The notes below the pieces were generated by a model. That model was not told where the DNA came from, did no database searches, and saw only the letters and a program-made list of their open reading frames with translations. DNA of 64,000 bases from Mycolicibacterium austroafricanum (GTDB lineage: Bacteria > Actinomycetota > Actinomycetes > Mycobacteriales > Mycobacteriaceae), in NCBI RefSeq assembly GCF_902705885.1, contig NZ_CACSIP010000010.1:49796-113795 (forward strand), written 5' to 3'. The position numbers and the translations under genes were made by a program. The stretch's first letter is position 1, and every line of letters begins with the position of its first letter. Positions 43,350-50,891 of this stretch are shown here, piece after piece.

Positions 43350-43376
43350 AGTAACTGGGTACTGACTACAGTTACT
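43350..43376. promoter_or_regulatory. AGTAACTG/CAGTTACT inverted repeat upstream of the P450 operon
   Basis: AGTAACTG at 43350-43357 and CAGTTACT at 43369-43376 are perfect 8-bp reverse complements with an 11-bp spacer, eight bases upstream of the alternative P450 start and overlapping the last codons of the histidine phosphatase gene. It is the strongest of three sites with the same half-site in this region. Confidence 0.6.
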
Positions 43377-44010
43377 CGAAGTCTTGCAGGGGATCCACCC
43401 GAGCGCAAGAGGCATTCTGGGCCTCATGCATTCCGCCGACTCGCCACCCCAAATCTTCGTGTGTGATGACGATCGCGTCGGTGTTTCCGACATCACGGTT
43501 GACGTCGAGCACACCTGCAGCGCCGCGGACCCTGATCAAGCTCCAGGTGCGGATGGCCCCACCGTGGCTGAATACCGCCACAACCCCACAGCCCGCCGCA
43601 CGTATCCGGTGCAAGGCCGAGTCGTATCGGGCAAGAAACTCGTGGCCGTTCTCACCGCCGGGCATGCGGCGCGACAGCCTCCCCTGCACCCAGGCCTCAA
43701 GCACCGCAAGGTACTCAGCGACCGCGCCTGAATCCCCGCGCATTTCCAGCGTGCCCGCCGAGATCTCACCCAGCCCGGAATCGACCTCGACGGTGATTCC
43801 GCGGACTCGCGCCAATGGTTGCGCAGTCAAGGCCGTTCGAGCATGAGTCGAAGCATAAATCGACTCAATGCGCTCACCGGAAAACGTTTCGACCAGAGCG
43901 TGGGATTGCCGATACCCCACGACTGTCAGCCCAGGACCCGGAATGCCGGTATCGATGAGACCGGCGACGTTGGAATCGGTTTCGGCGTGACGAACCAGCA
44001 GCAACCGCAT
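43372..44010 (-). CDS. Histidine phosphatase (phosphoglycerate-mutase-like) family protein
   Basis: 212 aa. The phosphohistidine loop LVRHAET (RHA in place of RHG) is at residues 5-11. The family Arg/Glu region is STHARTALTAQPLA, and the second catalytic His lies in VFSHGGAIRTW. Such enzymes hydrolyse phosphate esters; the substrate is unknown. GGGGAG precedes the ATG. Since a phosphotransferase is encoded in the neighbouring operon, a phosphorylated intermediate is conceivable. It lies upstream of the P450 operon on the same strand. Confidence 0.88.
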   Translation of the reverse strand: MRLLLVRHAETDSNVAGLIDTGIPGPGLTVVGYRQSHALVETFSGERIESIYASTHARTALTAQPLARVRGITVEVDSGLGEISAGTLEMRGDSGAVAEYLAVLEAWVQGRLSRRMPGGENGHEFLARYDSALHRIRAAGCGVVAVFSHGGAIRTWSLIRVRGAAGVLDVNRDVGNTDAIVITHEDLGWRVGGMHEAQNASCARVDPLQDFE

Positions 44011-44444
44011 GAACTCCCCGCACTCTTCGCAAACCGGACTGGGACTTACTTTAATTGCTGATCATATACTTGGGCCTGACTCACGAGAGCCCGCCGCTGT
44101 TTCGGGGATCGACCGGGGCTGGACCGACCACCGGTCTTGCGGGGTAGGCCGAGGCACACCGACACCCCCTTCGCCCGCTCAGCAGCGCCGACATGTTCGT
44201 CGACAATTGCCCCAGTTCTGAGCCCGTCGTCTCAGCGGTTTCCGCGACCGTGGCCGTCCTCGCGTGCATACCCGCGCCGTTCGAACGTGCTGCGTCGCGT
44301 TACGCCGAGCGGCGGGGCGGGGCTGGCGACGACCAACCACCTAGGCAGCAGACCGGCATTCTCAACGTGGGACGCTGTGAACCGGTGGGCGGGCAGAACA
44401 GAAACCGCGGACGCCGGACCCAACGTCTCCTCTACACTCTCGCT
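44011..44444. promoter_or_regulatory. Intergenic region with leaderless SDR promoter
   Basis: This 434-bp region holds no supportable gene. TACACT at 44433-44438 lies exactly six bases before the GTG of the SDR at 44445, so that mRNA is probably leaderless. The left end (about 44045-44080, AT-rich) should hold the promoter of the histidine phosphatase gene. Nothing else was recognised. Confidence 0.5.
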
Positions 44445-45221
44445 GTGGAAATCAACGGAACCAGCGCGATTGTCACCGGCGGAGCATCCGGTATCGGCGC
44501 GGCGACAGCCCGACTGCTTGCATCCCAGGGAGCCCGCGTTGTCATCGCCGACATGCAAGCAGAACGCGGCGAGGAGCTCGCACACGAGATCGGCGGCGCG
44601 TTTGTCAGTGTCGACGTCACCGACACGGCTCAGATCGAAGACGCGGTGAACACCGCCGTCGACCTCGGACCTCTTCGAACGCTGGTCAACTCGGCCGGAA
44701 TCGGTTGGGCGCAAAGGACGATCGGTAAGGATGGCGAATTCGCGTCGGCGCACAACCTCGATGCCTACAAGAAGGTGCTCGCCATCAACCTGGTCGGCAC
44801 GTTCGACTGCATCCGGCTGGCAGCGACGGCGATGAGCCGACTGGATCCCACCGATTCCGGCGAACGTGGCGCGATCGTCAACATGACCAGTGTGGCGGCT
44901 TTCGACGGCCAGATCGGCCAGGCGGCCTACTCCTCGTCCAAGGGCGGCGTCGTCGGGTTGACGCTGCCGGTGGCCCGGGACCTGTCTGCGGTGGGGATCC
45001 GCGTCAACACCGTCGCGCCGGGCCTGATCGACACCCCGATCTACGGTGAGGGCCCGGACTCGGAGGCGTTCAAGGCCAAGCTCGGCGAGTCGGTCCTGTA
45101 CCCCAAGCGGCTCGGTAAGCCCGAAGAACTTGCCTCGATGGTGGTCGAACTGATCACCAACTCCTACATGAACGCCGAAGTTGTCCGCGTTGATGGCGGA
45201 ATTAGGATGCCACCCAAGTAG
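44445..45221 (+). CDS. SDR, 3-hydroxyacyl-CoA dehydrogenase type II-like
   Basis: 258 aa. [15 protein letters not shown] binds the cofactor, NSAGIG follows, the catalytic Ser is in MTSVAAF and YSSSK is the Tyr-x3-Lys. The end [17 protein letters not shown]...[16 protein letters not shown] and overall layout match mycobacterial 3-hydroxy-2-methylbutyryl-CoA / 17beta-hydroxysteroid dehydrogenase type proteins. The GTG at 44445 is favoured by the leaderless promoter; an open frame extends to 44193 without family-like sequence. Confidence 0.9.
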   Translation: MEINGTSAIVTGGASGIGAATARLLASQGARVVIADMQAERGEELAHEIGGAFVSVDVTDTAQIEDAVNTAVDLGPLRTLVNSAGIGWAQRTIGKDGEFASAHNLDAYKKVLAINLVGTFDCIRLAATAMSRLDPTDSGERGAIVNMTSVAAFDGQIGQAAYSSSKGGVVGLTLPVARDLSAVGIRVNTVAPGLIDTPIYGEGPDSEAFKAKLGESVLYPKRLGKPEELASMVVELITNSYMNAEVVRVDGGIRMPPK

Positions 45222-45246
45222 TTCGCCCGCGGCTCACCTGGGCGGC

Positions 45247-45272
45247 GGGGCGCGACACCTGGGGGGCGCCCC
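45247..45272. terminator. GC-rich hairpin between convergent SDR genes
   Basis: GGGGCGC at 45247-45253 pairs with GCGCCCC at 45266-45272 around a 12-base loop, midway between the convergent genes ending at 45221 and 45287. It has no T-run, as is common for mycobacterial terminators. Confidence 0.45.
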
Positions 45273-45286
45273 ACCGGCCGTTCGAC

Positions 45287-46210
45287 CTACACGTCCCTGG
45301 CGAAGTAGCGCCCGGCCCTCAGGTCTTCGAGCAGGGTCGGCCGCTGGGGGTCCCAGTCCAGCAGCTGCCGAGTGATCTGGCTCGACGTCGGATTGTCCAG
45401 TGAGGCAACCCAACCGATGAAGCCCAGCTGGCTCGAGGCTTCCTCCGGGGTGACACTGACGGTTGGTACGCCGAGTTGGTCGCCGATGACCTGGGCAATG
45501 TCCCGGAACGGGATGCCCTCCTCGGCGGCTCCGTGCAGCCTGGAACCGGCCGGTGCGTGCTCCAACGCCAGTCGGTACAGGTGTGCCGCGTCGACATTGT
45601 GCACGGCGGGCCAGCGATTGGCTCCGTCGCCGACATAGATGGCCTGCCCCGTCTTTCGCGCATTCTCGATGAGTGTCGGGATGAACCCGTGAAGATCGGT
45701 GGGTCCGTGTACCGTTGGCGCCAGCCGGATGACCGAGGCGCGCACTCCTCGGGCGGCGAGTGCGAGGGTGGCATTCTCCGAAGGCGCACGCGCGCCCTGC
45801 GCGCTGGGTTCGCTCTCCTCCGTGCCCACCGTGCCCACCGTGCCCACCGTGCTGAGCGGGCCGGTGGCCAGCATCGCGGTCCCGGAGGTCGTGAGGAACG
45901 GCTTGCCGGAACCGACCAGCGCCTCTCCCATGGCCTTCACCGCCTCGAGGTCAACCTCGGCGGCACCGGTGTAATCGTTGAAGTCGTGTTGGAACGCGAG
46001 ATGAATGACGCCGTCGGCCTCACTGGCGGCGCCGGCCAGCACATCAAGATCGTCCAATGTGCCGCGGACCACCTGGCCTCCGGCCGCCGTCACCGACGCC
46101 GCAGCCGCGTCGGAACGGGCCAGACCCGAAACGCGATGACCGTTGTCGAGCAGCTCGCGAACCACCAGCGAACCGATATGTCCCGACGCACCCGTGACAA
46201 AAACGAGCAT
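45287..46210 (-). CDS. NAD(P)-dependent epimerase/dehydratase-like SDR
   Basis: 307 aa extended/atypical SDR. TGASGHIGSLVVRELLDNGH is the cofactor loop; DGVIHLAF follows. The usual YxxxK is not evident: the active-site stretch is TTSGTAML, then a run of three Val-Gly-Thr repeats encoded by a 9-bp tandem repeat. VIRLAPTVHGP and FIPTLIENARKTGQAIYVGDG fit the group. It is divergent from a TetR gene and its promoter contains that regulator's presumed operator, so it is probably the regulated target. Confidence 0.88.
   Translation of the reverse strand: MLVFVTGASGHIGSLVVRELLDNGHRVSGLARSDAAAASVTAAGGQVVRGTLDDLDVLAGAASEADGVIHLAFQHDFNDYTGAAEVDLEAVKAMGEALVGSGKPFLTTSGTAMLATGPLSTVGTVGTVGTEESEPSAQGARAPSENATLALAARGVRASVIRLAPTVHGPTDLHGFIPTLIENARKTGQAIYVGDGANRWPAVHNVDAAHLYRLALEHAPAGSRLHGAAEEGIPFRDIAQVIGDQLGVPTVSVTPEEASSQLGFIGWVASLDNPTSSQITRQLLDWDPQRPTLLEDLRAGRYFARDV
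45822..45848. repeat. 9-bp tandem repeat inside the SDR gene
   Basis: Three perfect copies of GTGCCCACC (plus strand) lie at 45822-45830, 45831-45839 and 45840-45848. They encode three Val-Gly-Thr units in the minus-strand protein. The copy number could vary between strains without breaking the frame. Confidence 0.9.
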
Positions 46211-46231
46211 GTGACGTGTCCCTTCTTTGGC

Positions 46232-46268
46232 ATGTCAGCTACTGACATCAGTTTACATTTGATGTCAG
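46232..46268. promoter_or_regulatory. Overlapping TetR operator palindromes
   Basis: ATGTCAG-CTA-CTGACAT (46232-46248) is a perfect 7-3-7 palindrome. CTGACATCA (46242-46250) and TGATGTCAG (46260-46268) form a perfect 9-9-9 palindrome sharing the middle half-site. Three half-sites in series between the divergent SDR (start 46210) and TetR (start 46296) genes are a strong operator candidate. Confidence 0.75.
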
Positions 46269-46283
46269 CGCCTGCCATCGCCG

Positions 46284-46289
46284 TATTAT
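46284..46289 (+). promoter_or_regulatory. -10 element of a leaderless TetR mRNA
   Basis: TATTAT lies exactly six bases before the ATG at 46296, with no ribosome site in between, so transcription is expected to begin at the start codon. The operator half-sites end 15 bp upstream of it, so binding would block this promoter. Confidence 0.6.
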
Positions 46290-46295
46290 TCCCCC

Positions 46296-46856
46296 ATGGG
46301 CCGATGGGAGCCGGATGCGCAGGGACGGCTCGAGCGTGCCGCGCTCGAGCTCTACGCCGAGCGCGGGTTCGACCACACCACCGTCGCCGAGATCGCCCAG
46401 CGGGCAGGAGTCACCGAACGCACCTTCTTCCGGCACTTCACCGACAAGCGCGAGGTGCTGTTCCGCGGCGACGAACTGGCTCGCAGCATCGCCGACACCT
46501 TGACCACCATGCCCGAGTCCTTGGCTCCACTTGCCGCCGTCACCGCCGCGTTCGAATCGACTGCCGATTTCTTCGACGAGCGCCGACCGTACTCAAAGAA
46601 GCGCCAGGCCGTCATCGATGCCAATCCGGCGCTGCAAGAACGCGAATCGATCAAGCTCGCGTCGATCGCGACACTGATCGGAGAAGCGCTCCGCGGTCGT
46701 GGCGTCCCCGAACCCGCGGCCAGCCTGACTGCGGAGGCAGGCACTGCGGTGTTCAAGGTCGCCTTCGTGCGCTGGCTCGACGACCCCGCGGAGCGCAGCA
46801 TCGCCGTGCACATCCGTGAGACGGTCGCCCAACTCAGGGCGGTGACCGCCGGATGA
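46296..46856 (+). CDS. TetR/AcrR-family transcriptional regulator
   Basis: 186 aa. The helix-turn-helix is TTVAEIAQRAGVTERTFFRHFTDKREVLF (about 27-56), a common mycobacterial TetR form with Phe-Phe-Arg-His-Phe. The C-terminal domain contains AAVTAAFESTADFFDERRPYSKKRQAVI and AGTAVFKVAFVRWLDDP. It is divergent from the epimerase-like SDR and its mRNA looks leaderless. The palindromes at 46232-46268 are its likely binding site. Confidence 0.91.
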   Translation: MGRWEPDAQGRLERAALELYAERGFDHTTVAEIAQRAGVTERTFFRHFTDKREVLFRGDELARSIADTLTTMPESLAPLAAVTAAFESTADFFDERRPYSKKRQAVIDANPALQERESIKLASIATLIGEALRGRGVPEPAASLTAEAGTAVFKVAFVRWLDDPAERSIAVHIRETVAQLRAVTAG

Positions 46857-46940
46857 AAATCCCCCACCCAGCCAAGCGACTCGAACGCGAGAGGCTAGTC
46901 CGCCGCGTGCGTGCCGTTGACGACGAGCGCCGAGTGAGCC

Positions 46941-47067
46941 CAATATCTCAACCAGGTCGACGCCTTCCACCTCAACAGCGACACCAGCCGGTTCATGCGC
47001 CTACCGTTTGCGCCGGTGCTGACCGCATTGACGCTGTGGCGAACCGAATTCCGAAGAACAAGCGCTG
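46941..47067 (+). other. Possible fragment of a decayed gene
   Basis: One frame reads QVDAFHLNSDTSRFMRLPFA and then VLTALTLWRTEFRRTSAEEF, a protein-like stretch with no start codon and a stop just before it. It then runs into the antisense of the next gene. I do not recognise a family. It could be the 3' end of a lost gene or chance; the rest of 46857-47094 holds nothing. Confidence 0.25.
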
Positions 47068-47094
47068 AGGAGTTTCTCCTGAACCGCCAGCCGC

Positions 47095-47559
47095 TCAGGA
47101 CGACGTCGCCGACGCAAGCCGCGCCAGCGTATCGGTCAGCTGTTCCTCGCTTACCAGCGGAAACTTGACCTTCTCGAGCAGCTTCTTGTCGGTGACCTTC
47201 GACCAGTCATAGGTGTGGCGCACCAACGTCTCATTGGGTCCCTGAGATTCCAACTCCCACAGCCATTCCCATCCCGGAGGCTCGGTACCCGCAGGCGCTG
47301 TCTTCCACGCCAGTAGCTTGTCCTTCGCGTACCCGGACACGTGATTATCGGTCTTGTACTCGCCGCCCATATGGCTGCCCTGCATGTTCATGGTGAACAC
47401 CTGGCCGACTTCTTGTAGCCGGTCGGCATGGTCCACACTGCGGACAAACCCCGAGCCATCGAGTTCGTGATGCCGCTGGGGGTTGGAGAGGATGTCGAAA
47501 ACCACGTCGACGGGTGCATCGATGGTTCGTTCGACAGTGACCTTTGTGTTGACGCCCAT
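47095..47559 (-). CDS. SRPBCC (polyketide cyclase/dehydrase-like) family protein
   Basis: 154 aa from the ATG at 47559; a GTG at 47577 would add six residues. VERTIDAPVDVVFDILSNPQRHHELDGSG opens the helix-grip fold, and LVRHTYDWSKVTD near the end fits the long C-terminal helix. Family members bind hydrophobic ligands or act as cyclases. The ribosome site is weak (GGGGGA directly before the ATG). It lies on the same strand as, and 84 bp from, the WhiB gene. Confidence 0.85.
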   Translation of the reverse strand: MGVNTKVTVERTIDAPVDVVFDILSNPQRHHELDGSGFVRSVDHADRLQEVGQVFTMNMQGSHMGGEYKTDNHVSGYAKDKLLAWKTAPAGTEPPGWEWLWELESQGPNETLVRHTYDWSKVTDKKLLEKVKFPLVSEEQLTDTLARLASATSS

Positions 47560-47643
47560 TCCCCCACAGTGCCCCACAACGGCTGATTACTAAACCAGGG
47601 AACTGCTGCGTCGGGACGTCGCACGCACCATCCGAGCGCCGTA

Positions 47644-47976
47644 TCACCCAATGTGACCTGCGGTGGTCGTGTTCTGCTGACGTTCGAAGTAGCCGGCCCA
47701 GGATCTCATCTCAGGATGGCGGTTCAGCAGTGCGCGCCGCTGCCGCTCGGTCATCCCGCCCCAGACGCCATACTCGGTGCGAGTGTCGAGCGCCTCCGCC
47801 GCACACTGCAAGACCACAGGACAGCGGCGACATATCCGCGCAGCTTGCTTCTGCGCCGCGCCGCGGACGAACAACTCCTCCGGATCGATTCCCCGGCACC
47901 GTGCCTGCGACGCCCACTCGAACCGCGCTTCGAGTCGCCCACCGTCAGAGTTCATGTCTTTCGATCCCCCATCCAC
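47644..47976 (-). CDS. WhiB-family iron-sulfur regulator, WhiB4-like
   Basis: 110 aa. Four cysteines for the [4Fe-4S] cluster are Cys27, Cys49, Cys52 and Cys58 (C...CxxCx5C). The GVWGG turn is at about 70-74, followed by the basic TERQRRALLNRHPE. The segment DPEELFVRGAAQKQAARICRRCP resembles WhiB4 most closely. WhiB proteins sense redox or NO and act on transcription with sigma factors. An ATG at 47955 is a possible alternative start. Whether it is the chromosomal WhiB4 orthologue or an accessory paralogue cannot be told. Confidence 0.92.
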   Translation of the reverse strand: MDGGSKDMNSDGGRLEARFEWASQARCRGIDPEELFVRGAAQKQAARICRRCPVVLQCAAEALDTRTEYGVWGGMTERQRRALLNRHPEMRSWAGYFERQQNTTTAGHIG

Positions 47977-48120
47977 CCACAGGACCCGTTACGCTCGCGC
48001 ACCGATCAAGGGGTCCGTCATCGCGAAGGTTACTCAGGTGAGGCCGGCAAGCTGCAGTATCGATGTACCCGGATCAGTGGGACCTTCGTCTCTTCTCCGC
48101 CGACGGTGGAGAACAGGCGC

Positions 48121-48720
48121 CTACTCGACGGGCCACCGTTCGGTGATCATCTCGGTCATCGCGTCCACCCACGCATCGTCGAGAGCGGCATTCTGGCGGA
48201 TCAGGATGCGGAAGATCGCGCTGCCCGCCACCACTTCAGCGAGCATCGGCAGTTCGTCGTCACCGCGGCGTTGCTGACCGAACCTCGTTTCGAAGTCCGC
48301 CAGATTGCCGGTGAGCCTGGTGATCATCATGTTGTGCACATCCGGGTCGGCGACGGTGTCGGCGATCAAACCCGGTAGCGCCACCCGCACTTCGGGGCGG
48401 TCGAACATCGCGCGGGTGGTCTCGACCAGTGCCCGGATGTCCTGACGGATGTCACCGGAGCCGTTCGGTGCGGAGATCACCTCGTCGGACAGCACTGCTT
48501 CGTGAACCAGGTGCACCTTGCCCGACCAGCGCCGGTAGATGGCTGCGGTGGTCGTCCCGGCACGCACGGCAATCGCGGACAACGACAGCGCGGTGTAACC
48601 GGTCTCGAGGATCAGCTCCCGGGTGGCCGCGATGATCGCGGCGTCGATCCTGCCGTCGCGGGGCCTCCCCGGCGCCTGCCGGGCGGGTGCCTTGCCATCG
48701 GTGCGCTGATCTGCTGTCAT
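48121..48720 (-). CDS. TetR/AcrR-family transcriptional regulator
   Basis: 199 aa. The helix-turn-helix is LSAIAVRAGTTTAAIYRRWSGKVHLVHEAVL (about 47-77), and the TetR_C domain carries RVALPGLIADTVADPDVHNMM and GSAIFRILIRQNAALDDAWVD. It is divergent from the three-gene unit at 48773-53267, with a 22-bp palindromic site between them, so it is the likely repressor of that unit. Confidence 0.91.
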   Translation of the reverse strand: MTADQRTDGKAPARQAPGRPRDGRIDAAIIAATRELILETGYTALSLSAIAVRAGTTTAAIYRRWSGKVHLVHEAVLSDEVISAPNGSGDIRQDIRALVETTRAMFDRPEVRVALPGLIADTVADPDVHNMMITRLTGNLADFETRFGQQRRGDDELPMLAEVVAGSAIFRILIRQNAALDDAWVDAMTEMITERWPVE

Positions 48721-48738
48721 GGGTCCCAGCCTAGTTCC

Positions 48739-48760
48739 AATATAGGATGCATCGTATCTT
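48739..48760. promoter_or_regulatory. Likely TetR operator for the DUF/LLM/dikinase unit
   Basis: A 22-bp palindrome centred on TGCA: the perfect core GATGCATC is flanked by ATA/TAT and AA/TT, and 9 of 11 base pairs match across the centre. It lies between the divergent TetR (start 48720) and the GTG at 48773. Confidence 0.65.
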
Positions 48761-48772
48761 AACGGAGAGTCT

Positions 48773-49888
48773 GTGAATCTCAGCCCGCTCGACGAGTACC
48801 CGATCCATCAGACGCCGTCGCCGATCAGTTCCCCGGCGACCTCGGATCGCAATTTCTATGATCGGTCCTACTTCAACGTCCTCGATCGTGACGGCCGCTT
48901 CATGGCGCTCACCGGTATCGGCTATTACCCGCGACTCGGCGTCAAGGACGCCTATTTCCTGGTGCGGCGCGGTGACACCCAGACCGCCGTGCACTTCAGC
49001 GACGCGCTCGACGACGACCGTCTCCACCAGAACGTCAACGGGTACCGCCTCGAGGTGGTCGAACCACTGCAGGAACTGCACCTCACTGTGGCCGAGACCG
49101 AGGGCATCTCCGCCGACCTGACGTGGCAAGGCCTGTTCCCCGCTGCTCTGGAGCACCCCCACGAAATGCTCACCGAGCGGCGAGTGACGTTGCAGGCGTG
49201 CCGATTTGCCCAGGTCGGTACGTGGCAGGGCTGGATCGACGTCGACGGCGAACGGTTGGCGGTGGACCACGACACCAGCGTGGCGAGCCGCGACAGATCC
49301 TGGGGCATCCGGCCCGTGGGCGAACCGGAACCGACCGGCCGGCCCGACACCGCGTTCCAAGGGATGTGGTGGCTGTACCTGCCGTTGGCCTTCGACGACT
49401 ATCAGCTGTTTCTGATCTTGCAGGAGAATCCCGACGGTCACCGCAGCCTCTACGACTGCACCCGACGCTGGCGCGACGGAACGGTCGAACAACTCGACGG
49501 TGTGCGCGCCACGATTCACTACCGGCCCGGAACCCGGATCCCGCACGGCGCCCACGTGGAGTTCATGAACCGCTCCGGTGACCGAATCCAGCTCGACGTC
49601 GAATCACAACTGTTCGCGCCCATAGCTTTCGGGTCCGGCTACGGCGGCGACTCCTCATGGGGACACGGCACCTGGAAGGACGGACCGTTCACCGAACGGG
49701 TCACCTTCGACCTGACCGACCCGGCGGTGATGGCCAGAGCGCCGTTCAGCCTCATCGACCACGTGGGCAAGGCGGTGTGCACCGAGGCCGACGGCCGGAC
49801 CCGCGAGGGCGCAGGGTTGTTCGAGCACGCTGTCATCGGCCCGCACCACCCCTCGGGCTTCACCGACTGGACCGACGTGGCGGATTAA
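48773..49888 (+). CDS. Lipocalin/AttH-like protein of unknown function (DUF7064-type)
   Basis: 371 aa, no signal peptide. Two beta-rich halves can be seen: RNFYDRSYFNVLDRDGRFMALTGIGYYPRLGVKDAYFLVRRGDTQ, then SWGIRPVGEPEPTG...FQGMWWLYLPLAFDDYQLFLILQENPDGHRS. The motif GRFMALTGIGYYP and the DRSWGIRP block are like the tocopherol-cyclase/AttH-like lipocalin proteins of actinobacteria that appear in lipid pathways. The exact domain name is from memory. The GTG at 48773 has GGAGAG upstream. It lies 9 bp before the LLM gene. Likely to bind a hydrophobic substrate. Confidence 0.75.
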   Translation: MNLSPLDEYPIHQTPSPISSPATSDRNFYDRSYFNVLDRDGRFMALTGIGYYPRLGVKDAYFLVRRGDTQTAVHFSDALDDDRLHQNVNGYRLEVVEPLQELHLTVAETEGISADLTWQGLFPAALEHPHEMLTERRVTLQACRFAQVGTWQGWIDVDGERLAVDHDTSVASRDRSWGIRPVGEPEPTGRPDTAFQGMWWLYLPLAFDDYQLFLILQENPDGHRSLYDCTRRWRDGTVEQLDGVRATIHYRPGTRIPHGAHVEFMNRSGDRIQLDVESQLFAPIAFGSGYGGDSSWGHGTWKDGPFTERVTFDLTDPAVMARAPFSLIDHVGKAVCTEADGRTREGAGLFEHAVIGPHHPSGFTDWTDVAD

Positions 49889-49897
49889 GGGAGCGGC

Positions 49898-50887
49898 ATG
49901 AAGATCATGACAGCGTTGTTCGGGCCCACCGACGCGATCGAACGGGCGGAACTACTGCGCGAGGCCGGCGCCTCGGGCGTGTTCACCTTCGAAGGCCCCT
50001 TCGACGTGTTCACCCCGCTGGTGCTGGCGTCGACGGTAAAGGGTCTCGACGTGATGTCGAACGTCGCGATCGCACTCCCCCGCAACCCGATCCAGCTCGC
50101 CCATCAGGCCAACGACCTGCAGTTGCTCACCGAGGGGCGGTTCGTCCTCGGGCTGGGCACGCAGATCCGGGCCCAGATCGAGAAGCGCTACGGGGCCGAG
50201 TTCGACCGTCCCGTCGCCCGGATGAAGGAAATGGTGGGTGCGCTGCGAGCGATCTTCGCCACCTGGAACACCGGGGAGCGACTCGATTTCCGCGGCGAAT
50301 ACTACCGCCACACCTTGATGACGCCGACCTTCGTTCCCGGACCGAACCCGTTCGGGCCGCCCCCGATTTATCTCGGCGCGCTGGGACCGCGACTGACCCG
50401 GGCGACCGCGGAGGTGGCCGACGGTCTGCTGGTGATGCCGTTCGGGTCGAAAAAGTTCCTGCACGAGACGACGCTGCCAGCCGTGCGCGAGGGATTGGCC
50501 GCGGCGGACCGCCACGAAGACGACTTCGCCGTGCTGCCCGAGATCATCGTGTCGGTCGGCTCTGAGGAAAACCCAGATCACACCTCGACGCGAATGCTGT
50601 TGGCGTTCTACGGCTCCACCCCCGCCTACCGGCCGGTGCTCGACGCCCACGGATGGGGCGACCTGCAGCCGGAACTCAACGCGATGTCCAAGCAGGGCCG
50701 CTGGCAGGAGATGGCCACCCTGATCGACGACGAGATCCTGCACACCATCGCCGCCTGCGGCACCCCGGCCGAGGTCGCCGCACGCATCCGCGACCGCGTC
50801 GATGGGGTGTCGGACCGGATCTGCCTGTACCAACCGGGGCCCATCGCGATCGACGCTCTCGCCGAGATCGTGGATGCGCTGGGCTGA
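49898..50887 (+). CDS. LLM-class F420/FMN-dependent oxidoreductase
   Basis: 329 aa luciferase-like TIM barrel. Features in order are FTFEGPFDVFTPL, VALPRNPIQLAHQANDLQLLTEGRFVLGLGTQIRAQIEKRYG, PPPIYLGALGPRLTRATAEVADGLLVMPFGS and, near the end, AACGTPAEVAARIRDRVDGVSDRICLY. This resembles the F420-dependent mycobacterial subgroup (TIGR03617-like). The flanking genes, 9 bp upstream and 4 bp downstream, show tight operon membership. Likely reduces or oxidises the same molecule that the dikinase modifies. Confidence 0.9.
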   Translation: MKIMTALFGPTDAIERAELLREAGASGVFTFEGPFDVFTPLVLASTVKGLDVMSNVAIALPRNPIQLAHQANDLQLLTEGRFVLGLGTQIRAQIEKRYGAEFDRPVARMKEMVGALRAIFATWNTGERLDFRGEYYRHTLMTPTFVPGPNPFGPPPIYLGALGPRLTRATAEVADGLLVMPFGSKKFLHETTLPAVREGLAAADRHEDDFAVLPEIIVSVGSEENPDHTSTRMLLAFYGSTPAYRPVLDAHGWGDLQPELNAMSKQGRWQEMATLIDDEILHTIAACGTPAEVAARIRDRVDGVSDRICLYQPGPIAIDALAEIVDALG

Positions 50888-50891
50888 CGAC

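Noticed and set aside
45822..45848. Tandem repeat considered as the start of a CRISPR-like or VNTR locus
   Set aside because: Only three contiguous 9-bp copies, all inside a coding frame and without spacers; recorded as a simple coding repeat.
45476..46819. 447-codon plus-strand frame spanning the epimerase-like SDR and TetR
   Set aside because: It is antisense to the SDR and out of phase with the TetR, is Arg/His-rich and crosses the operator; a GC-driven artefact.
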